Program-made: the position numbers and the translations under genes
Notes under the pieces: model-generated
The model's database searches: none
What the model was told of the DNA's origin: nothing
The model's input: only the letters and a program-made list of their open reading frames with translations
From: Sphingomonadaceae bacterium
Lineage (GTDB): Bacteria; Pseudomonadota; Alphaproteobacteria; Sphingomonadales; Sphingomonadaceae
DNA length: 64,000 nucleotides
Direction: 5' to 3'
Assembly: GCA_019239915.1 (NCBI GenBank)
Contig: JAFAZF010000038.1
Location: 1 to 64,000 of the forward strand
Shown: piece by piece, positions 31,911-40,918 of the stretch
Layout: the number at the start of each line of letters is the position of its first letter
How positions within the stretch are numbered: the first letter of the stretch is position 1

Positions 31911-32129
31911 ATGATCCTCTCCCGCATCACGAGCAAGGCGCAGACGACGATCCCCAAGGCTGTGCGTGCGGCCTTGGGACTAAAGGAAGGCGACGAACTC
32001 GCCTATGAAATCGACGGCGATCGCGTGATCGTCACCCGCGCGGATGCGCGCGACCCGTTCGTGAACAATTTTTCGACGTTCACCGAATGGGCGGAGGAAG
32101 CCGATTGCCGCGCCTATGACGGATTTTAG
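31911..32129 (+). CDS. mazE: AbrB/MazE-type antitoxin
   Basis: 72 aa from ATG 31911 (MILSRITSKAQTTIPKAVRA), although the frame is open 12 codons further back. SRITSKAQTTIPKAVRAALGLKEGDELAYEIDGDRVIVTR is the SpoVT/AbrB swapped-hairpin DNA-binding domain, with the conserved K-x-Q-x-T-I-P. The remaining 30 residues, acidic and aromatic, should wrap the toxin. Overlaps the mazF gene by 14 bases. It probably represses its own operon through a palindrome near the start, which I cannot assign. Confidence 0.85.
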   Translation: MILSRITSKAQTTIPKAVRAALGLKEGDELAYEIDGDRVIVTRADARDPFVNNFSTFTEWAEEADCRAYDGF

Positions 32130-32466
32130 CCCGGGCGCGATCGTCCGGGTGCCCTTTCCCTACACCGATCGTACGGTGCGACAGCATCGCCCCGCCATGG
32201 TCGTTTCGCAGGGCGGCCTGGGCGACGGCGGCGCGCTGCTTTGGGTCCTGATGGTGACCAGCGCGGAGAACCGACGCTGGCCGGGCGACGTCTCGCTCGA
32301 GGATGGCTACGCGGCGATGGGCCTCCCCGCCCCCTCACTGGTGCGAACCGCGAAAATCATGTCGATAGAGGTGCGGGACGCCGAGTTGAAAGGGGCCGTT
32401 CCACCGAACAAGCTAATCGAGGTCCGCGCGATGATGGGGAACCATCTGGGATGGTCGCGAGCATGA
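32116..32466 (+). CDS. mazF: MazF/PemK-type mRNA interferase toxin
   Basis: 116 aa. FSPGAIVRVPFPYTDRTVRQHRPAMVVS gives the beta core with the catalytic Arg and the conserved Pro-Phe-Pro-Tyr-Thr, and LVRTAKIMSIEVRDAELKGAVP the second half. MazF-type toxins cleave single-stranded mRNA at short motifs. The gene starts within the antitoxin and ends four bases into the broken methyltransferase gene (its ATG at 32463), so a joint transcript with that gene is possible. Confidence 0.87.
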   Translation: MTDFSPGAIVRVPFPYTDRTVRQHRPAMVVSQGGLGDGGALLWVLMVTSAENRRWPGDVSLEDGYAAMGLPAPSLVRTAKIMSIEVRDAELKGAVPPNKLIEVRAMMGNHLGWSRA

Positions 32467-34072
32467 TCAACCGTCTCTACTATGGCGACAATCTCGAGGT
32501 GCTGCGCAACGAGATCGGCGATGCGAGCGTCGATCTCGTCTATCTCGATCCGCCGTTCAACTCGAACGCAGGCTACAACGTGCTGTTCAAATTGGCGAGC
32601 GGCGCGGGCGCGGACGCCAGCATCGAGGCTTTCGACGACACCTGGACGTGCGGCGAGGCCTCCAAGAACCGCGCTGCTCGATATCGACAGCGGCACCAAC
32701 CGCTCGCTGCAGGTGATGATGCGCGCGGTGCACGACGTGCTCGGCGACAGTCCGCTGATGGCCTATCTGGCGATGATGGCGGTGCGGTTGGTGGAGCTCC
32801 ACCGCGTGTTCAAGGACACCGGCTCGCTCTACCGTCACTGCGATCCGACGGCGAGCCACTATCTCAAGCTGGTGCTGGATGCGGTGTTTGGCGGAGAGCG
32901 TTTCATCAACGAAAGTTACTTGGAAGCGATCACACGCTCATAGTGATGCCAGGCAAGGTGCAAAGCATTTTGGCGGACAGACAGAAATTATCTTTTTCTA
33001 CTCCAGAACGCCTGAGAGGGCGTGGAATCCTCTCTACATCGCCTATGATCAAAGCTATTTAGATCGCGACTATCGCCGGGTAGACGAGGACGGGAGCCGG
33101 TACAGGATTGATAATATTCAGGGTCCCGGCGGTGACGAGAAAGGCAATCCCGAGTATGAAGTTATGGCGTTACCCGACACTGGCGCTATTCGAAGCAGCG
33201 CATGCAGGAACTGATCGATGCCCGTATAGTGCAAATCAGTCCAGGAGCCGTTCCGCAGTATAAGCGATATCTGGATGAAATGCCGGGGGTTCCCGTTCAA
33301 AATCTGTGGGATGACATTCCGATCATGAATGACCGATCAAAGGAGACCCTCGGCTACCCCGCGCAAAAGCCCCGCGCCCTCCCCGGGCGCATCATCGCCG
33401 CTTCGTCATACCCCGTCGACGTGGTGCTCGATCCGTTCTGCGGCTGCGGCACCGCCGTCGATGCCGCACAGAAGCTCGGGGCGACAGTGGATCGGGATCG
33501 ACATCACGCACATTGCGATCGGCATGATCGAGAACCGGATGCGCGAGGGCTATCCGAAGATTCATTTCGAGACGATCGGCGTGCCCCGCGACCTCGCCTC
33601 GGCCGAGCGGCTCGCGGCCGACGATCCGCACCAGTTCCAGCAGTGGGTGAGTTGGCAGATTGGCGGCTATCCCCGCGACAAGAAGGGCGGTGACAAGGGC
33701 ATCGACGGCTGGTTCAACTATCTCGCCGAGGGCGGCAGGATCGAAATCGGCGTGATCTCGGTGAAGGCCGGCGACATCGTCAATCCCAACATGGTGCGCG
33801 ATCTCGGCGGCGTGATGGAACGCGATAAACATCGGTTCGGGCTGTTCATCATGAAGTCGCTGCCGACCAAGGGGATGTGCGAGGAGGCCGCCAGTCACCC
33901 CACGATCGAAACCGAGTTCGGCCGCTTTCCCGCGCTGCAGATCGTCACGCTCGCCGAGCTGATGCACGACCATTGCCCGAAGCTGCCGCCGCTGATCAGC
34001 CCGGTGAAGAAGGCGGCGCGGGTCGAGACGCGAAAATCGCACCAGCCCGGCGCGCAGGGTAGCCTGCTCTAG
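32463..34072 (+). pseudogene. Site-specific DNA methyltransferase fused to a Mrr-like nuclease domain, four frameshifts
   Basis: ATG 32463 begins MINRLYYGDNLEVL, with LVYLDPPFNSN, the DPPF catalytic motif of N6-adenine methylases. The frame then shifts four times: an extra base near 32670, an extra A near 32913, a missing base near 33167 and an extra G near 33480. Rejoined, it reads through the typical KRSHAHSDARQGAKHFGG, LDEMPGVPVQNLWDDIPIM and VVLDPFCGCGT segments. The C-terminal part has GGDKGIDGWFNY and GVISVKAGD, which fits a PD-(D/E)XK-type Mrr fold. As sequenced it cannot make a working protein. Family knowledge: such fusions modify and cut DNA as one restriction-modification gene. Motif changes such as SSYPVD for SSNPGD add to the picture of decay. 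Confidence 0.85.
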
Positions 34073-34147
34073 GCTTGCCGTCTCCCCGCCGCGCCGCCAC
34101 TAGGTGGGCGCCGACCGGACCGGCAACAGAAACGAGCGGAGAGGATA

Positions 34148-34651
34148 ATGGCCGATCTTTACGACATCAGCGTGCCCGTGTTCCTGCGTGGCCTGCGCAA
34201 TCTCGATCACGTCCTCGCCAAGGCGGTCGAGAGCGGCATCGCGGAGGCGACGCTGATCGAGGCGCGGCTGATCGCGGACATGTTCCCCTTCCCCCGCCAG
34301 GTGCAGATCGCGTGCGACATCGCCAAGCTCGCGGTGATGCGCCTCGCGCAGACCGAGGCGGCGCCGATGGCGGACGAGGAGACGACGTTCGCGCAACTGC
34401 GCGAGCGGATCGCCAAGACGATCACCTATATCGAGGCGGCCGACCGCGCCGCCTTCGCCGGCCGCGAGACGGCGACGATCACGATGGAGCTGCCGAACGT
34501 GAAGCTGGACTTCACGGGGCTCTCCTTCCTCACCGATTTCGCGTTTCCGAACTTCTACTTTCATCTGAGCACCGCCTATGGGCTGCTGCGCATGAAGGGC
34601 GTCTCGATCGGCAAGCTCGACTTCCTCGCCGGCGGCGTGATGCCGGGCTGA
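34148..34651 (+). CDS. DUF1993 family protein
   Basis: 167 aa, predicted all-helical: MADLYDISVPVFLRGLRNLDHVLAKA at the start, then ARLIADMFPFPRQVQIACDIAK and DFTGLSFLTDFAFPNFYFHLSTAYGLLR near the end. This matches DUF1993, a DinB-like four-helix fold of unknown function. The leader AGCGGAGAGGATA offers a ribosome site. It follows the broken methyltransferase gene by 75 bp and precedes a palindromic repeat pair. Confidence 0.88.
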   Translation: MADLYDISVPVFLRGLRNLDHVLAKAVESGIAEATLIEARLIADMFPFPRQVQIACDIAKLAVMRLAQTEAAPMADEETTFAQLRERIAKTITYIEAADRAAFAGRETATITMELPNVKLDFTGLSFLTDFAFPNFYFHLSTAYGLLRMKGVSIGKLDFLAGGVMPG

Positions 34652-34705
34652 GCGCGGCAGAGTTCGAAGGCGGGGACCGTATGGGGCGGCCGCCTTTCGG
34701 CATAT

Positions 34706-34783
34706 ATCTGTTCCCCGGTGCAAGCCGGGGCCCAGTTGCGCGCGGTCCGCCATTGGGCCCCGGCTTTCGCCGGGGAACGAGCG
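34706..34783. repeat. Two inverted palindromic repeat units
   Basis: TTCCCCGGTGCAAGCCGGGGCC (34711-34732) and GGGCCCCGGCTTTCGCCGGGG (34755-34775) are each hairpins and also inverted relative to each other around a short spacer. Units of this CCCCGGC/GCCGGGG kind recur near 6540, 7690 and 45121. They lie between converging genes. Confidence 0.8.
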
Positions 34784-34807
34784 AGGTGCCGGTCGGGGTT
34801 TGGTCCT

Positions 34808-36151
34808 TCAGCCGAAGCCCGGCGGCGCGCCGACCTCGTCGGCGAGCGTCGCGGCGAGGTGGAGCGCGGTCGCCTCGTCCCAGGCGAGCGCCTGCACCGA
34901 GGCGGGCAGGCCGTCGCGATCGAGCCCGGCAGGGAAGGCCATCGCCGGGAGGCCGCTGAGATTGCCGAGCGTCGTGAACATCGCGACGCGCATGTCCGGC
35001 TTTGCCTCGAAGCTGTGCGGGCGGAGGCCCGCAGTCGGCATCAGCATCGCATCATAGCCGGCGAGGGCGTCGCGGATCGCGTCGGCGGCGGCGATCCGCG
35101 CGATATGGGCGTGGGCCAGCGCGGGCGCGGAGACGGCGCCGCCTTCCGCCATCATCCGCTGCAGGAAGGGCGAGAAGCGCTCCGGCGCCTCGCCGCGGCG
35201 CTCCGCATGCACCGCGAACAGCTCGGCATTGATCAGCTCGGAGAGCTGCCCGAGCACCTCGATGCCGAGCAGCGGCACCGTCTCGATCGCATGGCCGCGG
35301 GCGCGTGCGCGATCGGCGGTGCGCGCGAGCGCGGCGACGATGTCGTCGTCGAGCGGGCCGTAGCTTGCGAGATCGAGCTGGGCGAGGCGCAGCGGCCGGT
35401 CGGCGGCGTGCGCGGTCGCGGCGGGACTTGCGCCGTGCCGCGCCGCCGCCGCGAACAGCAGCGCGCAATCCCCGGCCGAGCGGGCGTGCACGCCGACATG
35501 ATCGAGCACGGTGGTGAGCGGCACGACGCCCTGGATCGAGATAGCGCCGTAGCCGGGCTTGAGGCCGTAGCTGCCGGTGAAGGCGGCGGGCAGCCGCACC
35601 GAGCCGGCGGTGTCGGTGCCGAGCGCGCCGGCGGCGAGCCCGGCGGCGACGACCGCGCCCGATCCGCCCGACGAGCCGGCCGGCGAATAGCCGTGGCGCC
35701 AAGGATTGTGGGTGCGGCCGAAGCTGCGGTTGTCGGTGGTCGCGCCCGCGGCGGCCTCGTGCATGTTGGCAAGCCCGAGGATCACCGCGCCCGCCGCGCG
35801 CAGCCGCGCGATGCACGGCGCGTCCTGCGTCGCGATCCGGTCGCGATAGGCGTCGATGCCGGCGTGCCACGGCAGCCCGGCGACGGCGATGTTGGCCTTG
35901 ACCGCGATCGGCACGCCGTCGATCGGCGAGCGCGGGTTGCCCGCCGCCCAGCGCGCGCGGCTCTCCTCGGCAGCGCCGCGGGCGTCGTCCGCATCGCGCG
36001 CGACATAGCCGTTGAGCGCGCCGTCGTAGCGATCGATGCGCGCGTGGTAGCGATCGAGGACGGCGATCGGATCGAGCGCGCGTGCGCGATAGCCGGCGGC
36101 GAGGCCGGCGATCCCGGCCGCCACGATCTCGTCCTCGAACGCCTGCGCCAT
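34808..36151 (-). CDS. Amidase signature family hydrolase
   Basis: 447 aa. The Ser-Ser-Lys triad is visible: VPIAVKANIAVAG (Lys, about 83), SPAGSSGGSGAVVAAG (about 155) and GTDTAGSVRLPAAFTGSYGLKP (Ser, about 180). The Gly/Ser-rich stretch GSSGGSGAVVAAG is the family signature. Enzymes of this type hydrolyse amides, sometimes allophanate or small nitrogen compounds; GatA is excluded by sequence pattern and context. N-terminal helix DEIVAAGIAGLAAGYRARAL resembles biuret/allophanate-type amidases. It is divergent from the GFA gene across 95 bp. Substrate unknown. Confidence 0.9.
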   Translation of the reverse strand: MAQAFEDEIVAAGIAGLAAGYRARALDPIAVLDRYHARIDRYDGALNGYVARDADDARGAAEESRARWAAGNPRSPIDGVPIAVKANIAVAGLPWHAGIDAYRDRIATQDAPCIARLRAAGAVILGLANMHEAAAGATTDNRSFGRTHNPWRHGYSPAGSSGGSGAVVAAGLAAGALGTDTAGSVRLPAAFTGSYGLKPGYGAISIQGVVPLTTVLDHVGVHARSAGDCALLFAAAARHGASPAATAHAADRPLRLAQLDLASYGPLDDDIVAALARTADRARARGHAIETVPLLGIEVLGQLSELINAELFAVHAERRGEAPERFSPFLQRMMAEGGAVSAPALAHAHIARIAAADAIRDALAGYDAMLMPTAGLRPHSFEAKPDMRVAMFTTLGNLSGLPAMAFPAGLDRDGLPASVQALAWDEATALHLAATLADEVGAPPGFG

Positions 36152-36246
36152 CCCGTCTTCTCCCCCGCCTTGCCGAACGGCGCTGGCGCGGATCGGCCGA
36201 CGGTGTCAATCGTCACGGGCGAACGGCGGAGGCTCGGGGGCGGAGA

Positions 36247-36730
36247 ATGGCGGAGTTCGACGGGGGCTGCGCCTGCGGCAAGGTCCGCTATCGCCTCATC
36301 TCGGCACCGATGATCGTGCATTGCTGCCACTGCACGAGTTGCCGGACCGAGACCGGCAGTGCGTTCGCGATCAACGCGATGATCGAGACCGATCGCGTGA
36401 CGCTCACCGCCGGCGTTCCGGAGGCCGTGCTCACTCCGTCCGAAAGCGGCAAGGGTCAGACCATCCTGCGCTGCCAGGTCTGCCGCGTCGCGCTGTGGAG
36501 CCATTATGCCGGCAGCGGCCGGGCGATCGCCTTCGTGCGGGTCGGCACGCTCGACGATGCCGCCGCCTGGCCGCCGGACGTGCACATCTTCGCGTGCTCG
36601 AAGCTGCCCTGGGTGGCGCTTCCGGAGGGCGCGAAGGCGTTCGACGTCTATTACGATCGCCGAAATCTGGCCGGCGAACGCGATCGCGCGGCGCGACGCG
36701 GCAAAGGCGGCGGCAGCGGCTCGGAGCTAG
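36247..36730 (+). pseudogene. GFA family glutathione-dependent formaldehyde-activating-like protein, frameshifted
   Basis: From ATG 36247 the zinc-binding CACGKVRYRL, CCHCTSCRTETGSAF, ILRCQVCRVALW and FACSKLPWVALP motifs appear in order, then FDVYYDR. A one-base insertion near 36660 (CGCCGAA) shifts the frame: the next frame continues as EIWPANAIARRDAAKAAAAA and stops at 36730, the expected C-terminus. In the present frame there is no stop, and translation would run on through the gap and the transglutaminase gene. Either a recent mutation or a sequencing error. GFA enzymes bind S-hydroxymethylglutathione; the reaction of this one is unknown. Confidence 0.75.
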
Positions 36731-36885
36731 CGCCGAAGTCCGCGAGCATGGTTCGGGCGGAGTTCGGTCGGAGCGTCCTCGATTTTATTCGAGGCGAGGG
36801 GATAAACGAGTCGCGAAAAGCGGCGCGCGCCGGAACCTGGCTCCGGGTGCTTTGTTACGGCGGCGTCTCCAGCAACGGAACCGCC

Positions 36886-37668
36886 ATGCGCCTCAGGATC
36901 GACGCGACGCTCGACTATGGCTTCGCCGCCCCCGCCGACGTGCTGCTCGCCATCGAGGCGATCGACGGCATGGCCGATCAGCGCATCGTTGAGGATCTGC
37001 TGACGGTTTCGGGCGTCGGGCCGATGATGCCGATTCCGGGCGAGGAGAGCCTCGGGCGGCGCACCTGGATGCAGGCGAACGGCGCCTTCCTCGCCACCTA
37101 CAGCGCGACGGTGGAGGTGAACCGCGGGCCGGCGCAGCTTGCCGGGCTCTCGGCCGCGCCGCGCGCCGCGTTGCCGGGGCTGGTCGTGCCCTATCTCTGG
37201 CCGAGCCGCTATTGCGAGGCCGACCGCTTCGAGGCGTTCGTCCGCCGCGAATTCGGTCACCGCCAGGGCGGCGACAAGGTGATCGCGATGGCCGAGTGGA
37301 TCGGCGCCCATGTCGATTATATCGCCGGCACCAGCGACGCGACGACCACCGCTGCCGATACCTTCGTCCAGCGACAGGGCGTGTGCCGCGATTTCGCGCA
37401 TCTGCTCACCGCCTTCGCGCGCGCCGCCGGCATCCCGGCGCGCGCGGTGAGCGCCTATGCGCTCGATCTCGATCCGCCCGACTTTCACGCGGTCGTCGAG
37501 GTGTGGCTCGACGGCGGCTGGCATCTCGTCGACGCGACCGGGCTGGCACCGACCGAGGGGCTGGTGCGCATCCAGGTCGGCCGCGACGCCACAGACATCA
37601 GTTTCATGACGATCTTCGGCGCGGCGCAGCTCAACCGGCAGATGGTCGCGGTCAGCCGGATCGACTGA
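36886..37668 (+). CDS. Transglutaminase-like cysteine protease family protein
   Basis: 260 aa from ATG 36886. Residues 1-130 are the beta-rich N-terminal domain, residues 140-235 the core with VQRQGVCRDFAHLLTAFARAAGIPARAV (catalytic Cys), PPDFHAVVEVWLDGGWHLVDAT (His and Asp). It is the usual transglutaminase-like peptidase of proteobacteria, of unknown substrate. The start was chosen for MRLRIDATLDYGF, the family's normal N-terminus; because of the GFA frameshift the same frame is open far upstream, giving a false fusion. Confidence 0.88.
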   Translation: MRLRIDATLDYGFAAPADVLLAIEAIDGMADQRIVEDLLTVSGVGPMMPIPGEESLGRRTWMQANGAFLATYSATVEVNRGPAQLAGLSAAPRAALPGLVVPYLWPSRYCEADRFEAFVRREFGHRQGGDKVIAMAEWIGAHVDYIAGTSDATTTAADTFVQRQGVCRDFAHLLTAFARAAGIPARAVSAYALDLDPPDFHAVVEVWLDGGWHLVDATGLAPTEGLVRIQVGRDATDISFMTIFGAAQLNRQMVAVSRID

Positions 37669-37757
37669 TTCCCTAGCGACCTGGTGGGAATCTGCGCCGA
37701 GGCGCGGAACGCAGCGGCATTTCCGCTCGTTTCAGCCGGACCTAGAGGAGGTCCGTT

Positions 37758-38012
37758 ATGGACGTACAGGGTTTCAACGACAGCGGTGAGCATCCGATGA
37801 CGCATGTTCGCCCCGCGCTCGATGCTGAAGACGTGAAAACGCTGAAGCGCGATCCGTCATCCGAAGACGCCAAGCTCGACGTGGCGCTCGACGAGAGTTT
37901 CCCGACCTCGGACGCGCCATCGAACACGCAGCCCGGCAAGGGCAAGGATCCGGCGCCGTCGTCCGGCTATGACGAGGCGGCCGAAAAGGAACGGATGGAA
38001 GCGAAGGAATAG
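37758..38012 (+). CDS. Small acidic protein of the 'ESFPTSDAPS' family
   Basis: 84 aa with a strong ribosome site, AGAGGAGG, seven bases upstream. LDVALDESFPTSDAPSNTQPG near residue 40 is a short motif shared by many small alphaproteobacterial proteins, of unknown function. The rest is charged, with an acidic and Lys-rich C-terminus. It ends just before a strong intrinsic terminator at 38035, so it is a monocistronic unit. Stress-linked expression of relatives is known to me only vaguely and is not claimed. Confidence 0.82.
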   Translation: MDVQGFNDSGEHPMTHVRPALDAEDVKTLKRDPSSEDAKLDVALDESFPTSDAPSNTQPGKGKDPAPSSGYDEAAEKERMEAKE

Positions 38013-38034
38013 GTTTCGGGTCGCAGCGGAACCA

Positions 38035-38064
38035 GGGCTTCGGGAGCGATCCCGGAGCCCTTTT
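38035..38064 (+). terminator. Intrinsic terminator
   Basis: GGGCTTCGGGA, loop GCGA, TCCCGGAGCCC, then TTTT: an 11-pair stem with one G-T wobble and a four-base loop, 22 bases after the stop at 38012. It ends the gene at 37758. Confidence 0.88.
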
Positions 38065-38105
38065 CGTGTCTGGAGAACATTTCGATCAGTCTGGCTCACT
38101 CCGGC

Positions 38106-38278
38106 CGTTCGCCCTGAGCCATTCGACTTGCCTGCAGGGCAGGCGCCCAGGACAGGCTGGCCCTTTGGACCAGTCGAAGGGCGCACGCTGCGGCCGGGCT
38201 TCGACTTCGATCCGCAGGATCGAAGTTCATCCTGAGCGCCTGCCTTGGCAGGCCGTCCAAGGGCTCAGCCCGAACGGA
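38106..38278. repeat. Palindromic repeat cluster, 'CGAAGGGC' family
   Basis: TCGCCCTGAGCC...CTGCAGGGCAGGCGCC on one side and GCGCCTGCCTTGGCAGGC...GGGCTCAGCC on the other are inverted relative to each other. A CAGTCGAAGGGC motif and GGCTTCGACTTCGATCC are inside. This is a third, structurally different repeat family from those at 22559 and 7640. The 400-bp gap to the next gene holds nothing else I can support. Confidence 0.7.
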
Positions 38279-38413
38279 TGCTGCGGTTTCGGGCCGATAA
38301 GAGAATGCTCTAGCTGCTCCGGTCTCATCGTAGAACGCGAGCGCAGCGTGGCGATCGCGCCATTGTTGACCTGGATAGCTTCGCTTTGCTCGCAATGACG
38401 GCGGCGAAGGCGC

Positions 38414-39898
38414 TCAGGCCGCGAAGCTGCGGTGCTCCTCGATCGGCGTATCGATGAAGGCGTGAAGATCGCCGAGGATCACCTCGGGCCGGCGCAGGCG
38501 CGCATCCTGCATCGCCGTCAGGAAGTCGCCATGCTCGACGTGGCCCGGCAGGAACACCGCCTTGCGCGCATAGCCGGCATCGTCGAACGTGCCCCAGTTG
38601 GTGATCCGCGCGAAGTAGATGCCGCTGGCGCCGACCTGATCCATCAGCGTGACGGCATCGCCCATTTCGCGATAATTCTCGGACTGGACGGTGAAGACGA
38701 GCTCGACATGCTCGATCAGCCCGGCCGCGCGCAGCTTGCCGGCATAGGCCATGTTCTCAAGCATCACCGGCCAGCGCGCGCCGCGGCGGAGCAGCTCGTG
38801 CGTCGGCCCGGTGGCGGCGTCGATGCTGATCTTCATCGTCTTGACGCGGCCGTGCAGTGTCGGGAAGGCCTCCCACTGCTTCGGCGTGAACAGCATCGCG
38901 TTGGTCATGATCTGGAAGCGCAGATCGGGATAGTTCTCGGCATCGAGCTGCGTCATCAGCCGACGGAAATTCTTGCTCGCGAACGGGTCGCCGGAGCCGG
39001 TGACGAAGACGGTCCGGGCGTTCTTGAGCAGCGGCAGGATCGCGCGCTGCTGCATCTCGTCGAAGCGCACGCGCGTCTCCTCGTCGGCGGCCCATTTCTC
39101 GGTGCGGCAGCTCGGGCAGGAGAGATTGCAGGTGCGGTCATAGGCAAGGTTGACCGTTTCCGGCCCCGTCGGCAGCGCGGTCAGCGCCCCCTCGACGATC
39201 GCGCGCCACGCGTCCGACCAGCGCGCCGCCTCGAAAGCGGGGGCGAGATCGTCCGCCTGAATCTTGGGGCAGGCCATCTTGTTGCAATGGCGGTAGCTGC
39301 CGTCGTGGACACTCGCGCGCACCGCCTGCGCATTCTCCGAGTTCCACACCGCGTCGGCATCGCTCACGGACAGATCGCCGGCGGACGTCTGCAGCCAACT
39401 GGCGCAGCACTGGTGCGTCGAGCGCTCGAGCACGTCGAGCTGGACGAAGGGCGCGGGGCAGATCTTGCCCTCCAGTCGGTATTTAGGATTGTCCGGATCG
39501 GCGAGGCCGTGGATGTGGAAGAGCGCACCCTGGACAAGCGGCGACTGGCTGTGGCCGACGGCGAGGGGCTGCAGATGCGCGACCATCTCGTGCGGCATGC
39601 CCGCGGCGGCCTGCGTCACCGCGAGGATCAGGCAGAGGCTCAGCCGCTCGCGCTCGCCGCGCTCATGATCGAGCCGGGTGGCGAGGCGCTGCGGAAAGTC
39701 CGGCACGAGCAGCGCGAAGGCGGGGATCTGCGTCCAAAGCTCCGGATGATCGAGCCCGTCGGACAGCACGGAGAGCATCAGATCAATGATTTCGGTGCCG
39801 GTCAACGCGCCTTCGGCGCCTTCCTGTTCGCTCGCCTCTTCGGCCGGCTGCGGATGCGCGGACAGGTCCATCATGCTCGTTGCCCCCAATTGGTCCAT
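38414..39898 (-). CDS. Radical SAM protein with N-terminal SPASM-like Cys region
   Basis: 494 aa. Near residue 258, AYDRTCNLSCPSCRTEKW has the CxxxCxxC triplet that binds the 4Fe-4S cluster and SAM. FVTGSGDPFAS and MTNAMLFTPKQWE and KISIDAATG complete the barrel. Before it, ICPAPFVQLDVLERSTHQCCASWL and HCNKMACPKI look like Cys sites of an auxiliary cluster, placed N-terminal rather than C-terminal. The first 100 residues are helical and acidic. It is divergent from the gene at 40118. The substrate cannot be told: no small Cys- or Gly-rich peptide gene lies nearby. Confidence 0.85.
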   Translation of the reverse strand: MDQLGATSMMDLSAHPQPAEEASEQEGAEGALTGTEIIDLMLSVLSDGLDHPELWTQIPAFALLVPDFPQRLATRLDHERGERERLSLCLILAVTQAAAGMPHEMVAHLQPLAVGHSQSPLVQGALFHIHGLADPDNPKYRLEGKICPAPFVQLDVLERSTHQCCASWLQTSAGDLSVSDADAVWNSENAQAVRASVHDGSYRHCNKMACPKIQADDLAPAFEAARWSDAWRAIVEGALTALPTGPETVNLAYDRTCNLSCPSCRTEKWAADEETRVRFDEMQQRAILPLLKNARTVFVTGSGDPFASKNFRRLMTQLDAENYPDLRFQIMTNAMLFTPKQWEAFPTLHGRVKTMKISIDAATGPTHELLRRGARWPVMLENMAYAGKLRAAGLIEHVELVFTVQSENYREMGDAVTLMDQVGASGIYFARITNWGTFDDAGYARKAVFLPGHVEHGDFLTAMQDARLRRPEVILGDLHAFIDTPIEEHRSFAA

Positions 39899-40034
39899 CG
39901 GCGGGACTAGGGCGGGGTGGTGAAAGAGCCGTTAACCACGCTGTGCCTCACGCGCCGCACACGGTTGTGAAATGTGGCACGCCTGCATCATGTCGCCTGT
40001 TGCACCGCACAAAGAAACGTGATTCACTTCGCTT

Positions 40035-40069
40035 AGGGTCACCCTGCGATGGTTAAGCGCCCGGTAACC
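40035..40069. promoter_or_regulatory. Two short inverted repeats between divergent genes
   Basis: AGGGTCACCCT (40035-40045) is a perfect palindrome with a one-base centre, and GGTTAAGCGCCCGGTAACC (40051-40069) has five-base arms GGTTA/TAACC. Both lie in the 219-bp gap between the radical SAM gene and the gene at 40118, where a regulator might bind. Function is inferred from position only. Confidence 0.35.
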
Positions 40070-40117
40070 GTGTGTGGCGCATGATCCCCGTAGGTTGAGG
40101 ATTGGGGGGTTTGAGTA

Positions 40118-40666
40118 ATGGGCACCCGGATGAGACCTGCCGACGGCGCGATGACGCTCGCCGAGATGAAGGAGTTCGCGAGTTTTCCGAGCTCCACGCA
40201 ACGCTACATTCGCCGATCGCTCGACATCGGGCTGGCGCGCGACGACGCGCTCGCGCGCTGGTCGCGCGATGTCGTCGAGGCCGCGAGCATCAAGGCGCAG
40301 ACGCGCGTCTATGCCCGGCTCGACTATATTCGCGGGCTGGTGCCGGACGATAGCGGCCTCGACGCGATCGAGCCGTTCCTGGCGCCGCTCGTCACCGTAT
40401 CGGCGTTCGATCTCGGCCAGGATCGGCTCGTAAGCTTCGGCGCCTACCGCTTCCTCTACGAGCGGCTGATAGGCGCCAATGTGCGGCCGTGGCTGCCGGG
40501 CGCCTTCTGCGCGGCGGCGGCGCTGCCGCACCTTCACCCCGAGAAGCGGCGCAAGCTGCTCCAGTCGATCAGCGAGGCGGCGGCAACGGCGCCGGGCTGG
40601 TCGAGCCGCGAGCCCTGCTTCTATCCGGAGTGGGTCGAGAAGGTCGACGTCACCCTGCCGAACTGA
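40118..40666 (+). CDS. Hypothetical helical protein
   Basis: 182 aa, not recognised. ADGAMTLAEMKEFASFPSS at the N-terminus, then RYIRRSLDIGLARDDALARW and VVEAASIKAQTRVYARLDY, mostly helical and charged, no membrane segment or signal peptide. It runs divergently from the radical SAM gene and might be a partner, but nothing in the sequence proves that. The start is ATG 40118 after GGATTGGGGGGTTTGAGTA; an ATG at 40130 is also in frame. Confidence 0.7.
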   Translation: MGTRMRPADGAMTLAEMKEFASFPSSTQRYIRRSLDIGLARDDALARWSRDVVEAASIKAQTRVYARLDYIRGLVPDDSGLDAIEPFLAPLVTVSAFDLGQDRLVSFGAYRFLYERLIGANVRPWLPGAFCAAAALPHLHPEKRRKLLQSISEAAATAPGWSSREPCFYPEWVEKVDVTLPN

Positions 40667-40684
40667 GCCTCGGGCGACGCCGAC

Positions 40685-40918
40685 CTAGACGCCGGCACCC
40701 GCCGGCGCGTCGGCTTCGGCCTCGCGTTCCTCGCGGATCGCGAGCCGGCGCTCGTGCCGCTCCCAGATCGCACCGATGACGCCGGCGAGCGCGGCGGCGA
40801 CGATGTTGCTGCCGATCGGCCCGCGCGCCCAGCCAAAGAGCGCATTGCCGGCGCGCCGCAGCCGCGGCGGCAGCTTGACGCCCGCGACGCGCTTGGGGAG
40901 CTTGGCGGCGGCGGCCAT
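40685..40918 (-). CDS. Small hypothetical protein with one membrane segment
   Basis: 77 aa: MAAAAKLPKRVAGVKLPPR, basic, then a hydrophobic IGSNIVAAALAGVIGAIW segment near residues 33-50 and a charged Glu/Arg-rich tail (RHERRLAIREEREAEAD). Likely a small inner-membrane protein with a cytoplasmic charged end. No homologue named. It converges with the gene at 40118. Confidence 0.7.
   Translation of the reverse strand: MAAAAKLPKRVAGVKLPPRLRRAGNALFGWARGPIGSNIVAAALAGVIGAIWERHERRLAIREEREAEADAPAGAGV

Noticed and set aside
36082-37668. A single GFA-transglutaminase fusion gene
   Set aside because: The GFA C-terminus is present in the next frame with its own stop at 36730; the open frame is made by a one-base insertion.
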